From contig NZ_BOOF01000045.1 in NCBI RefSeq assembly GCF_016863095.1, forward strand, positions 1 to 57,647: DNA of 57,647 bases. Direction: 5' to 3'. A program made the position numbers and the translations under genes. Shown one piece after another: positions 32,891 through 42,067 of this stretch; position 1 is the first letter of the stretch; each line of letters starts with the position of its first letter. Source of the stretch: Microbispora siamensis. GTDB lineage: Bacteria > Actinomycetota > Actinomycetes > Streptosporangiales > Streptosporangiaceae. The notes below the pieces were generated by a model. The model was given only the letters and a program-made list of their open reading frames with translations. It was not told where the DNA came from and did not search any database.

Positions 32891-32937
32891 CCTTCGGCCG
32901 TGCCCACCGGTCACGTGACGACGGATGACGCCGCCGG

Positions 32938-32967
32938 GTCACGGGGTCCGGTGAGGGACCCCGTGAC
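32938..32967. terminator. Bidirectional terminator
   Basis: GTCACGGGGTCC (32938-32949) and GGACCCCGTGAC (32956-32967) form a perfect 12-bp stem with a 6-base loop between the convergent CopZ-like gene and the next minus-strand gene. Confidence 0.85.
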
Positions 32968-32996
32968 ATGCTGTAGCCGGCGTAGGTCGACATCCG

Positions 32997-33398
32997 TCAC
33001 GCGGCGGTGAGGGACTCGGTGATCTTGCGGGCCATCTCGGCCATGGCGGGGCTGGGCTCGCCCTTCTGCGGCCGGGTGGCTGCTTCGACGGCGACGAGGA
33101 CGGTGCGGCGGAAGTTGTCGGCCTCTGCCGGAGCCTGCTTCTTGAGCAGGGTCATGGATGCCGTCAGGGCCGGCAGCACCTGGTCGGCGAGTGCGGCTGT
33201 GGACCTGCCGTTCAGACCCTTGGGCGCCTTGGCGAGCACGTGCCCGACCAGGCCGGTCGCGGAGGTCAGGGCGATGGAGCCCTCGGTGGCGATCTTGTGG
33301 GGCGAGCCGGCGGCACCGGCGGCGGTCATCAGCGAGACGGCGCCCCACGCGGCGGTCCGCAGGGTGAGCGTGTCCTGGTCGGTGAGGGTGACGGTCAT
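32997..33398 (-). CDS. Conserved hypothetical protein, alpha-helical
   Basis: A 133-residue helical protein beginning MTVTLTDQDTLTLRTAAWGA. It contains AAGAAGSPHKIATEGSIAL, a Gly/Ala/Leu segment and a C-terminal MARKITESLTAA. GAAGGAG is about eleven bases before ATG 33398; a longer upstream frame has no coding look. No domain is recognised. Similar small proteins are common in actinobacteria, but I cannot assign a role. Confidence 0.7.
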   Translation of the reverse strand: MTVTLTDQDTLTLRTAAWGAVSLMTAAGAAGSPHKIATEGSIALTSATGLVGHVLAKAPKGLNGRSTAALADQVLPALTASMTLLKKQAPAEADNFRRTVLVAVEAATRPQKGEPSPAMAEMARKITESLTAA

Positions 33399-33636
33399 GG
33401 TGGTGTGCTCCTTCGAAGCTGTTACGAGATCCGACTGAACGGACCGGTTGCGATTGCGGTCCTCTTGGCGCTCCGGGGTATCCGGATTGCTCAGGCCGGG
33501 TCGCCCGAGGGGACCTGGCCCGGGGCCGAGGCCGCGATCGCTGTTCCGTTCATGGAGACAACCATCGCCGACCGCCCTGATACCGGGCCGTCGCCGTGCT
33601 GACGCGGCCGCTGACACGGCGCTAAGGTGATCGGCC

Positions 33637-34029
33637 ATGGGTGTCCTGGTCGACTACTTCACCGCCGATTCCGACAGGTCCGCCCGGCGTGCCCTGTCCG
33701 CCGGGCCGGGGGCGGTCGACCTGCCGTACGTGGACTGCAAGGGATGGCTCGACGAGCTCGACACGCTCGTCGCCGAGCTCAGCGGGCGCGACCTCAGCGA
33801 GTTCGGCGAAACGGAGACGGTCGTCACGGACGGCGAGGCGGCGGGCGTGGAGCGCATGGCGTCCGAGACCGTCGAGGCGCTCGCCGCCGTGGACGACGCG
33901 CGGCTGCGCGAGTACGCCGAGGAGGAACTGTTCGACGAGTTCGAGGTCGAGCGGGTCACGGCCCTACGGGACCTGGCCCGCACGGCCGTACGGCTCAACC
34001 AGGGGATGTACTGCTGGATGTGCCCCTGA
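33637..34029 (+). CDS. Conserved hypothetical protein (DUF1877-like size)
   Basis: A 130-residue acidic protein starting MGVLVDYFTADSDRSARRAL. AAGGTG lies seven bases before ATG. It is rich in Glu/Asp helices (VERMASETVEALAAVDDARL) and ends in MYCWMCP, with a terminal Cys-x-x-Cys. The end overlaps the convergent pentapeptide-repeat gene by 35 bp. Function is unknown. Confidence 0.7.
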   Translation: MGVLVDYFTADSDRSARRALSAGPGAVDLPYVDCKGWLDELDTLVAELSGRDLSEFGETETVVTDGEAAGVERMASETVEALAAVDDARLREYAEEELFDEFEVERVTALRDLARTAVRLNQGMYCWMCP

Positions 34030-34864
34030 ACGCCTCGAACAGCTCCTCGCGGAGGGCGGGCGGCAGCCTGCGGCCCATGTCCAGCGTGCTTACCACCGCG
34101 TGGTCGTCGTTGTGCTCCACGGCATTGCCCGCGAGGAACTCCAGGCTGAAGCGGGCCTCCTTCCGGTGTTTCTCGTCCGGCCAGGTCTCCACCAGCGGTA
34201 GCACCGCCCGCACCCGGGCGGTCACGCGATCGAGGAGTGCATAGCCGGGCGGGCCGGGCCAGCGCTGCGCGTGCAGGTCGATGTGCTTGAAGGCGACGTA
34301 GTCCAGCTCGGCGGCGGTGAAGTCGTTGCCGGTGAACGCGTTGCGCTCCCTGCCCAGCACGGCCTGGTCCTTCATCGGACGGCCCCAGAAGTTGATCTCG
34401 CGGAGCCGCCCGGAGAAGACGCAGCCGACGAACTCGGCCTCCGTCGTGAACGTCTGCTGCCTCAGCCGGGACCGGTCGAACACGCACCTCTCGAACCGCA
34501 CGTTGCCGAACGAGGTGAGGGGCGCGAAGCGCGTACGCCGGAACACGCAGTCGCGGAAGACCGACTGCGGCCACCTGTCGCCCCTCCACGTCCGCCGGAG
34601 GCCGGCACCCATCGTGAGGTTGTCAAAGGCAGCGCCGGAGAAGTCGCAGCCGTCGAACTCGCTGCGTTCGACGATGAAGTCGGCGAACCGCATATCGGAG
34701 AAGTCCACGTTCACCAGCCGTGCCCGGTCGAAGATCACGCTCGACACTCCGGCCGGCAGCTCGAACCGCTGGTCGCGCAGCTCACCGCGGGCGACCCACG
34801 CGTGCCGCCACTCTTCCGGGCTCGGCCGCAGGCTGAACCGCTCGGACGCGCTCACGCCGCCCAC
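33995..34864 (-). CDS. Pentapeptide-repeat protein
   Basis: A 289-residue protein with repeated A/C(D/N)(L/F)xx pentapeptides folding into a right-handed quadrilateral beta-helix: RLVNVDFSDMRFADFIV, SEFDGCDFSGAAFDN and VFRDCVFRRTRFAPL, then RFERCVFDRSRL. The C-terminal third is not repetitive and has a helical ending. Some pentapeptide proteins mimic DNA and protect gyrase, but most are of unknown role. The start at 34864 has no strong ribosome site. It overlaps the preceding gene tail to tail by 35 bp. Confidence 0.85.
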   Translation of the reverse strand: MGGVSASERFSLRPSPEEWRHAWVARGELRDQRFELPAGVSSVIFDRARLVNVDFSDMRFADFIVERSEFDGCDFSGAAFDNLTMGAGLRRTWRGDRWPQSVFRDCVFRRTRFAPLTSFGNVRFERCVFDRSRLRQQTFTTEAEFVGCVFSGRLREINFWGRPMKDQAVLGRERNAFTGNDFTAAELDYVAFKHIDLHAQRWPGPPGYALLDRVTARVRAVLPLVETWPDEKHRKEARFSLEFLAGNAVEHNDDHAVVSTLDMGRRLPPALREELFEAFRGTSSSTSPG

Positions 34865-34981
34865 CCGCCGCGGCCATTGCGTGGGAAAAGGCGGATCACG
34901 ATCATGTGCTCCGAAAATACGAGATCATGCATGGGCGGAGTCTCGCAGCCCGCCCCGACAAAGCTAAGCGAGCGACCCCCC

Positions 34982-35452
34982 ATGAGCGCCATCTACGACC
35001 AGGCCGACGGCGAGCGGATCGCCGTGGCCGACAGCGGTGATTCCGTGAGCATCATCAACCGCTCCGGGAGGATCGTCGTCGCCAAGAAGGACGTCCGCCG
35101 GCTGGCCGAGCGGATCCTGGCCGCGGCGGGCAGGATGGCCGTCGTCCTGTTCCCGCCGGCCCTGCGGAAGGACACGCTGTCGGTCTCCGGCCCGTCCGGG
35201 CGCTGGAAGGTCCGCGTCTCGCCGAAGAACGGCGCTCGCGTCCTCGTCGAGGTCGATCCGCAGGGTCTCGGGCCGGCCGAAGCGTACGAACTCGCCGCCG
35301 CCGTCGCGGTGGCCGGGCGCCACATCGGAGACGCCGCGCAGGCCGATCTCCGCCTGACCTCGAGGATCCGTGAGGTGATCGACACCTACCAGGGCCTCGA
35401 CGCGGAGAAGATCGCGGCCGCCATCGTCGCCGAGGTCCTCGACGGAGCCTGA
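34982..35452 (+). CDS. Conserved hypothetical protein
   Basis: A 156-residue protein beginning MSAIYDQADGERIAV. It has strands around VSIINRSGRIVVAKKDV and RWKVRVSPKNGARVLVEV and a long helical C-terminus (IREVIDTYQGLDAEKIAAAI). The longer upstream frame overlaps the pentapeptide gene antisense and is rejected. No domain is recognised. It ends 44 bp before the DUF4037 gene in the same direction. Confidence 0.65.
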   Translation: MSAIYDQADGERIAVADSGDSVSIINRSGRIVVAKKDVRRLAERILAAAGRMAVVLFPPALRKDTLSVSGPSGRWKVRVSPKNGARVLVEVDPQGLGPAEAYELAAAVAVAGRHIGDAAQADLRLTSRIREVIDTYQGLDAEKIAAAIVAEVLDGA

Positions 35453-35496
35453 GGCCCGGGAAAGCCGGTTGCCCCGCGCGATGGAGCCTGCGGAAG

Positions 35497-36594
35497 ATGT
35501 CGGCTGTGGGAGACGGGCACGTACGCGGACTGGAGCTGTCGCGGCGGTTCTACCTGGAGGCGGTGGCGCCGCTGCTGGCGCGGCGCTTCGGCGGCCTCAC
35601 GCACACGGCGGCCCTCGTCGGTCCCGGTTCGGAGGTGCTCGGCTACGACACCGAGCGGTCCACCGACCACGACTGGGGCCCACGGCTGCAGCTGTTCCTG
35701 AGCCCCGAGGACGCCGCCGCCCACGGCGAGGCCGTGGACGCCGCGCTCGCCGGGAGCCTGCCGCCGAAGTTCCTCGGCTATCCCACGAACTTCGGCCCGC
35801 CCGCGTCGGACGGCACCCGGCGCATGGAGACGACGGACGGGCCGCGCCGGCACGGAGTGGTGGTGGCCGACCTGACCACATGGCTCACCGGGCACCTCGG
35901 GTTCGACCCGATCGCGGGCGTCGGCCTGTCCGACTGGCTGGCGACGCCCACCCAGACGCTCGCGGAGATCACGGCGGGGGAGGTCTTCCACGACGGTCTG
36001 GGCCTGCTCCTGCCGGTCCGGCGGCGCCTCGCCTGGTATCCCGACGACCTCTGGCGCTACGTCCTGGCCTGCCAGTGGCGGCGCATATGCCAGGAGGAGG
36101 CGTTCGTGGGCCGCGCCGGCGAGGCGGGTGACGAACTGGGCTCCGCCGTCACCTGCGCCCGTCTGGTGCGGGACCTCATCCGGCTCGCCCTGCTCATGCA
36201 CCGCCGCTACCCGCCGTACGGCAAGTGGCTGGGCAGCGCCTTCGCCGCCCTGCCGTGCGGGCCCGATCTGGCGCCCGTGCTCGTGGCGGCCGTGTCGGCC
36301 ACCGACTGGCGGGAGCGCGAGCGCCACCTCGCCACCGCCTACGAGGCGCTCGCGGCCCTGCACAACGCCCTCGGCCTCACCGCGCCCGTCGATCCGCGCA
36401 CCCGGCCCTACCACAGCCGGCCCTTCCGGGTGCTGCGCGCCGAGCGCTTCACCGAGGCGCTGCTGGAGACCATCGCGGATCCGGAGGTGCGGCGGCTGCC
36501 CCTCACCGGCGCGGTGGACCAGTACGTGGACAGCACCGACGTGCTGTGCGACCGCCCCCGGGTGCGGCGCGTCGCCGACGCGGCGCGGCCTTAG
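35497..36594 (+). CDS. DUF4037 nucleotidyltransferase-like protein
   Basis: A 365-residue protein. Near the N-terminus, GPGSEVLGYDTERSTDHDWGPRLQ gives the GS-x-D-DxD-like pattern of a nucleotidyltransferase fold, and the C-terminal half is helical (DLIRLALLMHRRYPPYGKWLG), the DUF4037 signature. Its substrate is unknown; relatives are suspected antibiotic-nucleotidyltransferase cousins. Its stop overlaps the end of the convergent GH20 gene by 4 bp. Confidence 0.8.
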   Translation: MSAVGDGHVRGLELSRRFYLEAVAPLLARRFGGLTHTAALVGPGSEVLGYDTERSTDHDWGPRLQLFLSPEDAAAHGEAVDAALAGSLPPKFLGYPTNFGPPASDGTRRMETTDGPRRHGVVVADLTTWLTGHLGFDPIAGVGLSDWLATPTQTLAEITAGEVFHDGLGLLLPVRRRLAWYPDDLWRYVLACQWRRICQEEAFVGRAGEAGDELGSAVTCARLVRDLIRLALLMHRRYPPYGKWLGSAFAALPCGPDLAPVLVAAVSATDWRERERHLATAYEALAALHNALGLTAPVDPRTRPYHSRPFRVLRAERFTEALLETIADPEVRRLPLTGAVDQYVDSTDVLCDRPRVRRVADAARP

Positions 36595-38231
36595 AGGCTG
36601 GGCCGGGTGGAGTCGGCCGACAGGCTGAGCTCGTGCAGGTGGCGCATCACGTCGTGCACGGCGACGGCGCCCGGGCGGTGGCGACGCCATCCGGTGCCGC
36701 CCCGCTGCCAGGGCCGCGGGCCGGACAGCGGGCGGTACTCCACGCCGAACGCGTCCAGCCGCTCCAGATGGGTATCGAGGCGGCGGAAGAAGTCCTCGGG
36801 CCCGGCCGGGCCGCCGGTCCACGCGACCTCGGCCGCCGCGCAGCCCCGGGGCCAGGCGCGGTAGTCGAGCGTCCGGCCGTCCGGGATGCGCTCGCTCCAC
36901 AACTGGAACTGGACGCCGATCACCCGGGCACGCTCCTCCTCCGGCCACTCGGACGGCGCGGGCGCGAAGGCCGCCACGTCGGCCACGGTGATCGCGTCCC
37001 CCAGGCCGGCCGGCTCCTCGGGCGAGGCCGCCTCGGCGTAGTCGAAGTACATCGGGAAGACCGGCGTCGCCACCACGTCGTGCCCCGCCGCCGCGGCCCG
37101 GCGGGCGACGTGCTCGCCGCGCCACGGCATCACGATCGTGTCCGGCCGCAGCCTGCCGCTGACGAACGCCTCGTCCCACACCACCGTGCGGCTGCCGCGC
37201 TCGGCCAGCGCGTCGGCGAGCCGTCGCAGGAACCAGGCGTGCAGGGCACCCGTGCTCTCCAGGCCCAGCGAGGCCTGGTACGCCGAGATCTCGGCCGACG
37301 CCGCCCAGTCGTCGAGCACGCACTCGTCGCCGCCGATGTGGAAGTAGGGCACGTCGCCCAGGGCGTCGGCGATCTCGCCGAACACGGTGGTCAGGAAGTC
37401 GACGGTCGCCGGAAGCGGGGACAGGATCGCCGACGAGATGCCCCACCGGTCCAGCACCTCGTAGCGCTCCTGCGGCCGGGACGCCAGCGCGGGATAGGCC
37501 GCCAGCACGGCGGAGGCGTGCCCCGGCACGTCGATCTCGGGCACGACGACGACCGCCCGGGCCCGGGCGTACGCCGCGATCTCCGTCAGGTCGGCGAGCG
37601 TGTAGTGGCCGCCGTGGGGGACGCCGTCGAAGGCGAGTTCCTCCCCCTTGTGGCTGGTGATCGTCCGGGGCCGGTGCGAGCCCACCTCGTGCAGCAGCGG
37701 GAACGCCCTGCTCTCCACCCGCCAGCCCTGGTCGTCGGCCAGGTGGAGATGCAGCCGGTTGAGCTTGTGCAGCGCCATCAGGTCGATCATCCGCAGCACC
37801 TCCCGCTTCGGCAGGAAGCTGCGGGCCACGTCGAGGTGCGCGCCGCGCCAGGAGAACTCCGGGGCGTCCTCCACCCGCCCACAGGGGACCGTCCACGACG
37901 TCCCGGGCACGAGGGCCGACCGGAACGCCTCGGCCGGCAGGAGTTGCCGCAGCGTCTGCCCGGCGTAGAACGCGCCCGCCCGGTCTCCGGCCGCGATGCG
38001 CACGCCGTCGCCCGCGATCGTCAACGCGTACGCCTCCGGCCCGAGTCGGGGGTCCTCCTCCACCCGTACGGCCGCCGTGGCGGCGTCGCCGGGCCTCAGG
38101 TCGAGCACGGGGAGCGCGAGCCGTACGGCGTCGGTGAGCGGGGCCGGGCCCGACACGGTGGAACCGGGGGCGATCTCGGCCGGCCCCGAGCCCGTCTCGG
38201 CGAGCCTCGGCAGGGGAAGGAGATGGTTCAT
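36591..38231 (-). CDS. GH20 beta-N-acetylhexosaminidase
   Basis: A 546-residue glycoside hydrolase. An N-terminal GH20b domain (about 1-120) is followed by the barrel: SWRGAHLDVARSF, NRLHLHLADDQGW and VVPEIDVPGHA. The catalytic Asp-Glu pair is in FHIGGDECVLDDW. It removes terminal GlcNAc or GalNAc from chitooligosaccharides and glycans. No signal peptide is visible, so it is probably cytoplasmic and acts on imported sugars. The ATG at 38231 is used; an in-frame ATG 39 bases upstream is possible. Confidence 0.92.
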   Translation of the reverse strand: MNHLLPLPRLAETGSGPAEIAPGSTVSGPAPLTDAVRLALPVLDLRPGDAATAAVRVEEDPRLGPEAYALTIAGDGVRIAAGDRAGAFYAGQTLRQLLPAEAFRSALVPGTSWTVPCGRVEDAPEFSWRGAHLDVARSFLPKREVLRMIDLMALHKLNRLHLHLADDQGWRVESRAFPLLHEVGSHRPRTITSHKGEELAFDGVPHGGHYTLADLTEIAAYARARAVVVVPEIDVPGHASAVLAAYPALASRPQERYEVLDRWGISSAILSPLPATVDFLTTVFGEIADALGDVPYFHIGGDECVLDDWAASAEISAYQASLGLESTGALHAWFLRRLADALAERGSRTVVWDEAFVSGRLRPDTIVMPWRGEHVARRAAAAGHDVVATPVFPMYFDYAEAASPEEPAGLGDAITVADVAAFAPAPSEWPEEERARVIGVQFQLWSERIPDGRTLDYRAWPRGCAAAEVAWTGGPAGPEDFFRRLDTHLERLDAFGVEYRPLSGPRPWQRGGTGWRRHRPGAVAVHDVMRHLHELSLSADSTRPSL

Positions 38232-38316
38232 GCCGCCGATGATGCCAAACCCCACCGACAGCCCGGCCACCCCGTCCCCAGCCCCCTGAAAGCCGCTGAG
38301 GGCCGTCCAGGCGCGG

Positions 38317-39192
38317 TCAGCGGGCGGAGGTGAGGTAGTTCTCCAGGCCCTTCGCCAGCGACTGAGCGATCTTCGCGCGGAACGCGGGGTCCTTGAACCT
38401 GGCGGCGTCCTTGGCGTTGCGCATGTTGCCGCACTCGATGAAGATCTTCGGCACCGTCGACAGGTTGAGCCCGCCGAGGTCGCTGCGGTAGTTCAGCGCC
38501 TGCCTGCCGATGTAGTTCGAGTACGGCAGACCGGTGCCGCTGTGGAAGGCGTCCCGCACGTTCTCACCGAGCCGCGCCGAGTCCTTCACGACCGGATCGA
38601 CCGGCCCGCCGATCTTCTTCGGCATGATGATGTGGAAGCCGCGAAGGTTCGCCGCCGCGCCGTCGCCGTGGATGGAGATCGCCGCGTCCGCGTGGGCCCT
38701 GTTCCCGATGGCGGCCCGCTGGTTGATGCAGGGACCCCACTCGGTGCTGCTCGTCCGGGTGAGCTTGACCTTGGCCCCTTGGGCGCGCAGGAGCTTCGCG
38801 AGCCTGTTGGACACGTCCCAGGTGAAGGCCGCCTCGGTGTAGCCGTCGTTCGTCGACGTGCCGGTCGTGTCGCAGGCCTTCTTCTGGTTGGAGATGTCGA
38901 CCAGCTGGTTGATCTCCTTGGTGTGGCGGAAGTTGCCGCCGTTGTGGCCCGGGTCGATCACCACGACCTTCCCGGCCAGCGGCAGGGCCTCCGTCTCGGA
39001 GGCGGCCGTACGGGTGGTCGGGGCGGCCGTCCCGGAGGCGTCCGTCTGATCCTGGGTCGCGGCCGGCCGTCCGAGCTGGGGCGAGGCGGCGGGGGCCGAG
39101 GCCCCCGTGTCGGAGACCTCAGCGCCGCCGCAGGCGACGGCTCCGACCCCGCACAGGGCCAGGGCTGCGGCGGCGAGTGGTCGTCTGATCAC
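38317..39192 (-). CDS. N-acetylmuramoyl-L-alanine amidase, lipoprotein (Amidase_3)
   Basis: A 291-residue peptidoglycan hydrolase. GTG 39192 with AAGGGA nine bases upstream gives VIRRPLAAAALALCGVGAVAC, a signal with lipobox cysteine. A Thr/Ala/Ser linker leads to the zinc amidase domain from VVIDPGHNGG, with DGYTEAAFTW, AAISIHGDG and FIECGNM supplying His, Glu, His and Glu. It cleaves the lactyl-peptide bond in cell wall. The Cys pair CDTTGTS/GPCINQ resembles mycobacterial Rv3717. Confidence 0.92.
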   Translation of the reverse strand: MIRRPLAAAALALCGVGAVACGGAEVSDTGASAPAASPQLGRPAATQDQTDASGTAAPTTRTAASETEALPLAGKVVVIDPGHNGGNFRHTKEINQLVDISNQKKACDTTGTSTNDGYTEAAFTWDVSNRLAKLLRAQGAKVKLTRTSSTEWGPCINQRAAIGNRAHADAAISIHGDGAAANLRGFHIIMPKKIGGPVDPVVKDSARLGENVRDAFHSGTGLPYSNYIGRQALNYRSDLGGLNLSTVPKIFIECGNMRNAKDAARFKDPAFRAKIAQSLAKGLENYLTSAR

Positions 39193-39258
39193 GGTCGAAA
39201 TCCCTTCCCGGAGGTGTGGTCTCCCCAACCTAACCGGAACGGAGTCGTGATCAGACCG

Positions 39259-39525
39259 TTATGCCGGAAACCTGCCCACCCACGCCGGCTCGGGGACCTC
39301 CTGCCGATGCAGGAGAGCGGCCAGCTCACGGGCATCCTCGGCGTCGAGGCCCAGCACCACGCGGGGCCGTCCCCAGGGGTGGTCGATCGAGTGGGCGACG
39401 TAGCTCGCCACCGACTCGGCGACGTCCTCGCTGCCCAGCCCCCGGCTCTCCCTCCAGTGCGCCCAGGCCCGCTCCAGTTCGCCGGCGGCCCGCTGAGCGC
39501 AGGAGACCAACTCAGGATCACGCAT
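39259..39525 (-). CDS. Small conserved hypothetical protein
   Basis: An 88-residue protein beginning MRDPELVSCAQRAAGELERA, helical, with VASYVAHSIDHPWGRPRVVLGLDAEDA in the middle and ending WVGRFPA. GGGGGG lies four bases before ATG. No domain is recognised. It lies 66 bp upstream of the amidase gene in the same direction, so they may be co-transcribed. Confidence 0.65.
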   Translation of the reverse strand: MRDPELVSCAQRAAGELERAWAHWRESRGLGSEDVAESVASYVAHSIDHPWGRPRVVLGLDAEDARELAALLHRQEVPEPAWVGRFPA

Positions 39526-39640
39526 GAATCCCCCCCGATTCCCGGTCGCCGGCCCGCGGGCAGCCCTTCCGCGACCCGCCGGGGGCCGGCGCCACGGCTG
39601 AAGTCAACACCGGCCGCGAGGGGACACGTCGGTGATTGAC

Positions 39641-40744
39641 CTAGCTTTGGCCACCGCTTGGAGCGGGCCCGGTGCTGCGCCGTACGACGAGTTGCGGGCT
39701 CACCTGCCGCAGCCGGGCGGTCTTGCCCGGCTCGGTGATGCGGTCGCTCAGCAGCGCCGCCGCCGAGCGGCCCATGGCCCGCCGGGGCTGGTCCACGCTG
39801 GTCAGCGAGATGTGGGTGACGGAGGCGAGATGCGTGTTGTCGTATCCGACGACCGACAGGTCCTCGGGCACCCGCAGCCCCAGCTCGCTCGCCGCGGTCA
39901 GCACGCCCATGGCCACGATGTCGTTCGCCGCGAAGATCGCCGTCGGCCGGGGTTCGCGCTTCAGCAGCGCCAGCGCCGCGCGCCGGCCGCCCTCCTCGCT
40001 GAAGTCGCCGTGCTCGACCATGATGTACGGCGCCAGCGCGTGGCGGCGCATGGCCACCAGGTAGCCCTCGCAGCGGCAGCGGGCGGCCGACGACGGGGCG
40101 CCCTCGATGTGGGCGATGCGCCGGTGGCCCAGCTCCACGAGGTGGTCCACCGCGAAGCGGGCGCCGAGCTGGTCGTCGTCGACGACGATGTCCACGCCCT
40201 CGAGTTCGACGTCGCGTTCGCCGACCACCACGGTCGGCGTGTAGGCCGCGGCCTCGGCCAGGGTGTCGCTGGACGGCGCCACCCCGAGCAGGACCAGTCC
40301 GTCCACCCGCAGTTCGAGGAAGGCCTCGACGGCCTCGTCCTCGAACGCCGGGTCCCAGCGGCCGCTGCCGATCAGCAGCCGCAGCCCGTCGCCGTGCAGG
40401 CTCTCCTGCAGGCCGTCGAGGAACTCGGCGTAGAAGGGGTTGTGCAGGTCGGCCACGAGCGCGCCCACCAGGTGGGTGCGCCCCTCGACCAGGCTGCGGG
40501 CGACGGCGTTCGGGCGGTAGCCGAGCTCCCGGGCGGCCTGGAGGACCGCCTCCCTGCGGTGCTCGCTCACGTGCGGGGAGCCCCGCAGCACGAGAGACAC
40601 CAGCGACTTGGAGACTCCTGCCCGCTCGGCCACGTTGCGGATCGTCGGGCGTGGCCGCGGGCTGAACCCATCGGACAGTCCGCCGGTGGGGATCGTGACC
40701 CCGACGTCTTTCCGGGCAGTGGTCTGCATGGACGGTCCTGACAT
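39641..40744 (-). CDS. LacI-family transcriptional regulator
   Basis: A 367-residue repressor. The helix-turn-helix (about 33-80) reads TIRNVAERAGVSKSLVSLVLRG, with the hinge helix NAVARSLVEGRTH. The periplasmic-binding-like sugar domain follows (LVGALVADLHNPFY, SVVGYDNTHLA). GGGGAG five bases before ATG 40744 sets the start. It may respond to a sugar released by the GH20 or beta-helix enzymes. The LacI-type palindrome at 10062-10079 is a candidate target, but many LacI proteins are expected in the genome. Confidence 0.92.
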   Translation of the reverse strand: MSGPSMQTTARKDVGVTIPTGGLSDGFSPRPRPTIRNVAERAGVSKSLVSLVLRGSPHVSEHRREAVLQAARELGYRPNAVARSLVEGRTHLVGALVADLHNPFYAEFLDGLQESLHGDGLRLLIGSGRWDPAFEDEAVEAFLELRVDGLVLLGVAPSSDTLAEAAAYTPTVVVGERDVELEGVDIVVDDDQLGARFAVDHLVELGHRRIAHIEGAPSSAARCRCEGYLVAMRRHALAPYIMVEHGDFSEEGGRRAALALLKREPRPTAIFAANDIVAMGVLTAASELGLRVPEDLSVVGYDNTHLASVTHISLTSVDQPRRAMGRSAAALLSDRITEPGKTARLRQVSPQLVVRRSTGPAPSGGQS

Positions 40745-40965
40745 GGTTCTCCCCACGATGCGTGGACGTGCACCTGACACACCAAACGATCGAGTCGCCC
40801 AGAGGGTACGGGTTGATCGCGGTAAGACAGGATCCTTCCTCTAATCGGGCGTTGGGAAGGTTAGCCGCACCACGGGTAGGACGCCGGAACCGGGAGGGGG
40901 TTAGAGGGGGACCCTTGATCCGGCCGATCCCCCTCCCAGAGGGCCGATTCGCTAGGGTGCGGAGT

Positions 40966-41634
40966 GTGAGTGCCACACGCCAAGCGGAAGACGGCGCACG
41001 TCCGGCGCGCCGCAGGCTCAGCGTGGACCGGCGGCGGGAGGAGCTCATCGCCGCCGCGCTCGAGCTGTTCAGCAGGCACGACGCCGAGGACGTCTCGATC
41101 GACGACGTGGCGGCTTCCGCGGGCGCGTCGAGGGCGCTCGTCTACCACTACTTCGGCGGCAAGCAGGAGCTCTACGTGGCGGCCCTGCGCAGCGCGGCGG
41201 CCGAACTGCAGGCGCGGTTACAGACGCAGGGCGAGGGCGGGCCGCTGGAGCAGCTCAGCTCGGGCCTGACCCGTTACTTCGACTTCGTGGAGGAGCACGC
41301 GGCCGGCTTCGCCGCGTTGCTCAGGGGAGGCCCGGCCAACCGCGCAGGGGAGATCGGCGAGATCGTCGACGGGGTGCGGCAGCGCATGCTGCGCATGATC
41401 GTTCATCAGATGGGGGTCGACGCGCCCGGTCCGGCGCTGCGCGTCACGCTGAGGTCGTGGGTCGCCTCGGTGGAGACGGCCGGCCTCGACTGGCTGGAGC
41501 ACCGCGACATGGAGCGGGCCGAGCTGGAGCGCCTCCTGGTGGACCAGATGGTCGCGCTCCTGCGGGCGGCGAGCGGGCACGATCCCGGGGTGCGGGTGCT
41601 GCTGGAGACCCTGCTGCCCGCCGTGAACTCCTGA
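40966..41634 (+). CDS. TetR-family transcriptional regulator
   Basis: A 222-residue regulator with GTG start. DNA-binding domain at about 20-66: RREELIAAALELFSRH, then ASAGASRALVYHYFGGKQEL, the TetR recognition helix. The C-terminal ligand domain is helical. The upstream 60 residues of the open frame are discarded as non-coding. Nothing nearby is an obvious target; it is divergent from the LacI gene with about 220 bp between starts. Confidence 0.88.
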   Translation: MSATRQAEDGARPARRRLSVDRRREELIAAALELFSRHDAEDVSIDDVAASAGASRALVYHYFGGKQELYVAALRSAAAELQARLQTQGEGGPLEQLSSGLTRYFDFVEEHAAGFAALLRGGPANRAGEIGEIVDGVRQRMLRMIVHQMGVDAPGPALRVTLRSWVASVETAGLDWLEHRDMERAELERLLVDQMVALLRAASGHDPGVRVLLETLLPAVNS

Positions 41635-41863
41635 ACCCTTCAACGCATTCGCGACGAGGTACGAAGACCAGGGCGTACGTATGGGGAGACGGGGGAGCCG
41701 CCGGGGCGGACGGAACGGACCGTGCACGCGGGGAGGCGCCGGGCGGGCGGCGCCGACCCCAGATCCCTCCCATGACCCGTAGCGGTCACGGGAGCGTGGT
41801 GGACGCGCTCACATCCCCGACGCGAGCGCGCCGTCGTTCCCCCCGTGGCGTGACGGCCACGTC

Positions 41864-42067
41864 CTACTCGGACCGCTGCTGCGGAATCCCCGCGAGCAGT
41901 GCCCGGACCTCGGTCTCCCGGTACCGCCGGTGACCGCCGAGGGTGCGGATGGACGTCAACTTGCCCGCCTTCGCCCACCGGGTCACGGTCTTGGGGTCGA
42001 CGCGGAACATCGTGGCGACCTCCGCCGGGGTGAGCAGCGGCTCGGCCTCGGGTGTACGAGCTGACAT
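41864..42067 (-). CDS. bldC: BldC, MerR-like developmental regulator
   Basis: A 67-residue protein, almost exactly the length of Streptomyces BldC (68). LLTPAEVATMFRVDPKTVTRWAKAGKLTSI is the winged-helix DNA-binding region, and GGHRRYRETEVRALLAG the wing. BldC binds DNA as head-to-tail arrays and holds back sporulation genes in Streptomyces. Isolated small gene with a 400-bp upstream region. GGAGAGGC precedes ATG by about ten bases. Confidence 0.93.
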   Translation of the reverse strand: MSARTPEAEPLLTPAEVATMFRVDPKTVTRWAKAGKLTSIRTLGGHRRYRETEVRALLAGIPQQRSE